In this document: in pieces, positions 60,082 to 64,000 of the stretch | How the letters are laid out: each line of letters starts with the position of its first letter | Position numbering within the stretch: the first letter of the stretch is position 1 | NCBI RefSeq assembly: GCF_003952165.1 | Contig: NZ_RXFT01000002.1 | Span: forward strand, 496,001 to 560,000 | Source: Variovorax guangxiensis | GTDB taxonomy: Bacteria; Pseudomonadota; Gammaproteobacteria; Burkholderiales; Burkholderiaceae_C | Reading direction: 5' to 3' | Length of the DNA: 64,000 nucleotides | Notes under the pieces: generated by a model | What the model was told of the DNA's origin: nothing | What the model saw: the letters and a program-made list of their open reading frames with translations, nothing else | Databases searched by the model: none | Translations under genes and position numbers: made by a program

Positions 60082-60480
60082 TCAGTCCGGGATGACCGCC
60101 GTCACTTCGATCTCCACCTTCGCCCGGTGCTCCACAAGCGCCGCCACCTGCACACAGGTCATGGCCGGGAAGTTGCGTCCCATCGCTTCGCGATAGACAG
60201 GCCCGAGCTCGCTGAGGCGGCGGCTGTATTCGTCACGGTCCGTCACATACCAGGTCATGCGCACCATATGCTCGGGGCCCGCACCACCTGCGCGCAGCAC
60301 TTCGACGATGTTGCGCAGCGCCAGGCCGCACTGGTCGATGAAGTCGTCCGACTCGAATTGCTGCTGTGCATTCCAGCCGATCTGGCCTCCGATGAACAGC
60401 ATCGTTCCGCGAGCGGCGACGCCGTTCGCATAGCCTTTGGGAGGCAGCCAGCCTTCGGGTTGCAGGAGTTTGTTGATCAT
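60082..60480 (-). CDS. RidA family protein without the usual catalytic arginine
   Basis: The 132-residue protein has the Rid fold pattern (GTMLFIGGQIGWNA, CGLALRNIVEVLRAGG, VEIEVTAVI). Where enamine/imine deaminases have PARS with the catalytic Arg, it reads PAMT, so it may bind a ligand or act on another substrate. The ATG overlaps the ligase stop (ATGA). Its place at the end of an aryl-CoA operon suggests a role with amino-substituted CoA intermediates. Confidence 0.85.
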   Translation of the reverse strand: MINKLLQPEGWLPPKGYANGVAARGTMLFIGGQIGWNAQQQFESDDFIDQCGLALRNIVEVLRAGGAGPEHMVRMTWYVTDRDEYSRRLSELGPVYREAMGRNFPAMTCVQVAALVEHRAKVEIEVTAVIPD

Positions 60481-62102
60481 GATGTCGTCGTGTTGGGTTG
60501 TCTCAGTTTGAATCGTTGGAGCTTGCCGGTTTCCGTGCGCGGCAGCGCCGGCACGAACTCGATCTCCCTTGGGTATTTGAATGGCGCAATGGTCGCCTTC
60601 ACGTGGTCCTGCAGCGCCTTCACAAGGGCTGCGTTGCCCTCGTTGCCGGGCTTGAGAACGCAGAACGCCTTCACGATCATGCCCCGCTCGGCATCGGGCT
60701 TGCCGATCACGCCGCACTCGGCCACGGCAGGATGCTTGAGCAGCGCATCCTCCACTTCCGGCCCGCCGACGTTGTAGCCGGCCGTGATGATCATGTCGTC
60801 CGCGCGTGCCTGGTAGAAGAAGTAGCCGTCGTCGTCCTGCACGAACGAATCTCCCGGATAGTTCCAGCCGTTCTTCACGTAGTCCGTTTGGCGCGGATCG
60901 TCGAGGTAGCGGCAGCCCACCGGCCCCTGCAGCGCAAGCTTGCCGACCGTGCCATGGGGTACCTCGTTGCCTTCGCCGTCCACCACCTTCGCGATGAAAC
61001 CGGGCACTGCCTTGCCAACTGCCCCGCGGCGCACGTCGTTGCCGGCGGCAGAGATGTAGATGTGGAACACCTCGGTTCCGCCGATGCCATCCAGCATCTC
61101 GATGCCGGATGCTTCCTTCCACAGCTGCCGTGTGGCATCGGGCAGGGCCTCGCCCGCGCTCACGCTGATGCGCAGGCTGGGCATGCCGTGCTGTTTCACG
61201 AACGGCGCCATCTGCCGGTAGAACGTGGGTGCCGTGTAGCAGATGGTTGCGCCGACCTCGTTGATGAGCTTCACCAGCCCCTCGGGCGTGAACGGCGCAT
61301 CGGGGAAGTAGACGGAGGCGCCGGCCCACATCGGAAACACCAGCAATCCGCCGAGCCCGAAGGTGAAGGCCAGCGGCGGCGAGCCCACCACGATGTCGTC
61401 GCTGCGCGCGCGCAGCACGTGGCGCGGCCAGGTCTCGCACATCGCGAGCACATCGCGGTGCGTGGTGACGGGCGCTTTCGGCTTGCCCGTGGTGCCCGAG
61501 GTGAAAGCCAGCAGCGCGATGTCATCGGATGCCGTGGGGCATGCCTTGAACACACCGTTCTTCTTCGTCGCGCGTGCCGAAAGCGAATCTTCCGCATCGG
61601 GCTTGTTGAATGCAACCACCGTGGCAAGCACCGGATGCGCCTGCTGCGCCAGCAGCAACTCATCGAGCAGCCGACCATCGCACAGCGCGGCCACGGGCTG
61701 CGATTTCTCGATGATGTCGCCCAGCTCCTTCGCGCGCAGCAGCGGCATCGTGGCCACCGCGATCAGCCCGGCCTTCACCACCGCCAGCCATGCCAGCGCC
61801 ATCGCCACCGAATTGCCGCCGCGCAGCAGCACCCGGTTGCCCGGCACCAGCTTGAGATCTTCCACCAGCACCTGCGCGATGCGATTGACCTCGACGGCCG
61901 CCTGCGCATAGGTCAGCGTGCCCTGCGGCGAGCGCAGCATCGGCTTGTCGCCGAAACCCTTCGCTGCGGCCTTGTCGAGCAGCTCCTCGACCAGGTTGAG
62001 CTGGTCGGGCAGCTGCAGCTCGGGCAGGTCGTAGCGAAAGACGGGCAGCTGTGCCGCGGGCGGCAAGCGGTCGTGAACGAAGCGGTCGACTTGGGCAGAC
62101 AC
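60477..62102 (-). CDS. AMP-dependent aryl-CoA ligase (benzoate/2-aminobenzoate-CoA ligase type)
   Basis: The 541-residue ANL enzyme has LLAFTSGTTGKPKAPVTTH (phosphate loop), GEALP, the GGTEVFHIYIS adenine segment, YPGDSFVQDDDGYFFYQARAD and a C-terminal PRTETGKLQRFKL lysine. It matches the benzoate-CoA ligase branch, which includes 2-aminobenzoate-CoA ligase. Substrate assignment rests on the operon, so it is tentative. The start is GTG at 62102, six bases after the dehydrogenase stop. Confidence 0.85.
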   Translation of the reverse strand: MSAQVDRFVHDRLPPAAQLPVFRYDLPELQLPDQLNLVEELLDKAAAKGFGDKPMLRSPQGTLTYAQAAVEVNRIAQVLVEDLKLVPGNRVLLRGGNSVAMALAWLAVVKAGLIAVATMPLLRAKELGDIIEKSQPVAALCDGRLLDELLLAQQAHPVLATVVAFNKPDAEDSLSARATKKNGVFKACPTASDDIALLAFTSGTTGKPKAPVTTHRDVLAMCETWPRHVLRARSDDIVVGSPPLAFTFGLGGLLVFPMWAGASVYFPDAPFTPEGLVKLINEVGATICYTAPTFYRQMAPFVKQHGMPSLRISVSAGEALPDATRQLWKEASGIEMLDGIGGTEVFHIYISAAGNDVRRGAVGKAVPGFIAKVVDGEGNEVPHGTVGKLALQGPVGCRYLDDPRQTDYVKNGWNYPGDSFVQDDDGYFFYQARADDMIITAGYNVGGPEVEDALLKHPAVAECGVIGKPDAERGMIVKAFCVLKPGNEGNAALVKALQDHVKATIAPFKYPREIEFVPALPRTETGKLQRFKLRQPNTTTS

Positions 62103-62107
62103 GGTGT

Positions 62108-63301
62108 TTATCCCCGTAGAACGGATTTGCCAATGATCAGTTGCTGGACTTCCGTCGCGCCCTCGTAGATGCGCAGCGAGCGGATGTCGCGGTAGAGGCT
62201 TTCAACCTTCGTGCCAACCTTCACGCCGAGGCCGCCATGCATCTGCAGCGCCATGTCGATCACGCGGCTCGCGTTCTCGGTCGCGCACATCTTGGCCATG
62301 GCCGCGGCGGCCGACACGTCGCCCACTGCCGGTGCACCGCGCCGCTCGGCGTCGTCGCGCATCCATGCGGCGCGGTAGGTGAGCAGCGCTGCACCGTCGA
62401 TGAGCGCGGCCATCTCGCCGAGCTTGGCCTGCGTGAGCTGGAAGTCCGCCAGCGTCTGGCCGAACATTCGGCGCTTCTTCGAATGGGCGATCGCTTCCGA
62501 CAGCGCGCGCCGGCCCATGCCGAGCGCCGCACCGGCCACCGAGGCGCGGAAGATGTCGAGCGTGCGCATCGCGAGCTTGAAGCCGCCGTTGAGCTCGCCC
62601 AGCTGCGCGGCGCGCGGCACGACACAGTTCTCGAAGCGCAGCGTGGCCAGCGGGTGGGGCGCCATCACGTCGATGTGCGCGGAGGTGTCGAGGCCCGGCG
62701 TCGTCGCATCGACGATGAAGGCGGTGATGCCGCGCGTGCCGCCCGCCGGGTCGGTCTTCGCGAACACGCAGTAGAAGTCGGCGATGCCGCCGTTGCTGAT
62801 CCAGGTCTTCTCGCCGCTCAGCTTCCAGCCGTCGGTGGTCGCCTCGGCGCGCATCGCCATCGCGCCCACGTCAGAGCCGGCCTCGGGCTCGCTGAGCGCG
62901 AAGGCCGCGATCTTGCCGCCCTTGGCAACGGCGGTCAGGTAATCGGCGTGCTGCTGCGGTGTGCCCGCGAGCGTGATCGCGCCGCTGCCCAGGCCCTGCA
63001 TCGCGAAGGCGAAGTCGGCGAGCGGCGAGTGGTAGGCGAGCGTCTCGCGCAGCAGTACCAGGGCGCGCGAATCGAGCCGCTCCAGCGCGCCGCCGGAGCT
63101 GCCCGGCACGCAATAGCGCAGCCAGCCGCCGGCGCCTAGCCGCTGTACCCAGTCGCGACAGGCCGCGCGGTCGTCGTGCTCGTCGACCTGCTGCGCGTCG
63201 GCCCAGGGCAGCAGGCCGTCGGCCAGCGTGCGGTGCGCGTCGTCGAAGAAGGGCAGCGCAAGGTGCGCCGTCGAGGGTGGTGCGGGAGCCTTGGTCATCA
63301 T
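62108..63301 (-). CDS. Acyl-CoA dehydrogenase
   Basis: The 397-residue FAD enzyme has [49 protein letters not shown] and the C-terminal [17 protein letters not shown], whose Glu is the likely catalytic base. It should oxidise a cyclic or short acyl-CoA in the aromatic route. Two adjacent ATG codons (63301 and 63298) are possible. It starts four bases after the hydratase stop. Confidence 0.92.
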   Translation of the reverse strand: MMTKAPAPPSTAHLALPFFDDAHRTLADGLLPWADAQQVDEHDDRAACRDWVQRLGAGGWLRYCVPGSSGGALERLDSRALVLLRETLAYHSPLADFAFAMQGLGSGAITLAGTPQQHADYLTAVAKGGKIAAFALSEPEAGSDVGAMAMRAEATTDGWKLSGEKTWISNGGIADFYCVFAKTDPAGGTRGITAFIVDATTPGLDTSAHIDVMAPHPLATLRFENCVVPRAAQLGELNGGFKLAMRTLDIFRASVAGAALGMGRRALSEAIAHSKKRRMFGQTLADFQLTQAKLGEMAALIDGAALLTYRAAWMRDDAERRGAPAVGDVSAAAAMAKMCATENASRVIDMALQMHGGLGVKVGTKVESLYRDIRSLRIYEGATEVQQLIIGKSVLRG

Positions 63302-63305
63302 CGCG

Positions 63306-64000
63306 TCAGTCCCCGCCGAACACCGGCTTGCGCTTGGCCGCGAAGGCCTCGTAGGCGCGCCTGAAATCTTCGGTCTGCATGCAGATGGCTTGCGCCTGCG
63401 CCTCGGCTTCGATGGCCTGGTCGATGGTCATCGACCATTCCTGCGACAGCATGGTCTTGGTCATGCCGTGCGCGAAGGTCGGGCCTTCGGCCAGGTCGCG
63501 AGCGACCTTGGTGGCGGCTTCGAGCAGCGCATCGCTTTCGTGCAGCGCGTTGAAGAATCCCCACGAATGGCCTTCCTGCGCCGTCATCGCGCGGCCGGTG
63601 AAGAGCAGTTCGGACGCACGGCCCTGGCCGATCACTCGCGGCAGCAGCGCGCAGGCGCCCATGTCGGCGCCGGCGAGGCCCACGCGCGTGAAGAGGAAGG
63701 CGGTGCGCGTGGCGGGCGAGCCGTAGCGCAGGTCGCAGGCCAGCGCGATCATCGCGCCGGCACCGGCGCACACGCCGTCGATCGCGCCGACGACGGGCTG
63801 CGGACAGGCGCGCATCGCCTTCACCAGGTCGCCCGTCATGCGCGTGAACTCCAGCAGCTCGGGCATGCGCATGCCGGTCAGCGGGCCGATGATCTCGTGT
63901 ACGTCGCCGCCGGAGCAGAAGTTGCCGCCCGCGCCGGTCACGACGATCGTCTTCACGTCGGTGGCGTAGACCAGCGCGCGGAACAGGTCGCGCAGCTCGC
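63306..64000 (-). CDS. Enoyl-CoA hydratase/isomerase (5' partial)
   Basis: A crotonase-fold protein has [18 protein letters not shown], the oxyanion segment, and [21 protein letters not shown] with [22 protein letters not shown]. The frame is open to the window edge through [17 protein letters not shown], so the start lies past 64000 and the GTG at 63956 is internal. It is the first visible gene of the aryl-CoA operon. Glu at one of the two usual catalytic positions is replaced in [11 protein letters not shown], so the reaction may not be simple hydration. Confidence 0.9.
   Translation of the reverse strand, partial: ELRDLFRALVYATDVKTIVVTGAGGNFCSGGDVHEIIGPLTGMRMPELLEFTRMTGDLVKAMRACPQPVVGAIDGVCAGAGAMIALACDLRYGSPATRTAFLFTRVGLAGADMGACALLPRVIGQGRASELLFTGRAMTAQEGHSWGFFNALHESDALLEAATKVARDLAEGPTFAHGMTKTMLSQEWSMTIDQAIEAEAQAQAICMQTEDFRRAYEAFAAKRKPVFGGD

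Overview
The window is high-GC, gene-dense chromosomal DNA. Gene content and protein character fit a betaproteobacterium of the order Burkholderiales, most likely family Comamonadaceae and close to Variovorax. The genus is an inference from protein style and gene neighbourhoods; no search was run.

Layout. (1) 1-9913: housekeeping genes. These are purK (5' end outside the window), a Sua5/TsaC-type tRNA t6A enzyme, a secreted lipoprotein hydrolase, dacB with a NudK-like NUDIX gene, a DeoR regulator, tsaB, rimI, a uracil-DNA-glycosylase-like gene and pyrF. (2) 10026-17274: an XRE-type regulator divergent from a ceramidase-like membrane protein and an LplT-PlsC fusion, then a run of small envelope genes (YiaA-like, DUF2145, a zinc-ribbon membrane protein, DUF3597). 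A 17-bp operator-like element recurs in front of both blocks. (3) 17357-26719: an SDR, the queA-tgt queuosine operon split by a vapBC toxin-antitoxin pair, a DUF4166 gene, a membrane-SDR fusion, recG and a LysE exporter. (4) 26762-35275: a FadR-type regulator divergent from a 5-oxoproline (pyroglutamate) operon of DUF969, DUF979, pcp, pxpA, a pxpB-pxpC fusion, a biotin carboxylase carrying its own biotin domain, and an orphan TRAP binding protein. (5) 35570-46074: a secondary-metabolite cluster with a two-module NRPS (C-A-T-C-A-T-reductase, about 2506 aa), a GT1-family glycosyltransferase, an MbtH protein and a membrane acyltransferase. (6) 46148-50807: oxyR, dps, ubiA, proC and a phytase-like lipoprotein. 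(7) 50850-59952: the spc/alpha ribosomal protein block from rplN to rplQ with secY and rpoA, then an initiator tRNA-fMet gene. (8) 60082-64000: an operon of RidA-like protein, aryl-CoA ligase, acyl-CoA dehydrogenase and enoyl-CoA hydratase (cut by the window end), probably for an aromatic or aminoaromatic acid.

The least ordinary item is the NRPS cluster. Module 1 has a serine-type specificity code. Module 2 has a code I cannot assign. The chain is released by an NADPH-dependent reductase domain, so the predicted core is an N-acylated or N-arylated Ser-Xaa aldehyde or alcohol, which the adjacent glycosyltransferase and acyltransferase could decorate. Other points of interest are the vapBC pair joined to tgt by one-base stop/start overlaps, a structured repeat in four convergent intergenic gaps, three copies of a GTATC-N7-GATAC-type site, and an oxoprolinase operon that carries the parts of a urea-carboxylase-like biotin enzyme as separate genes.
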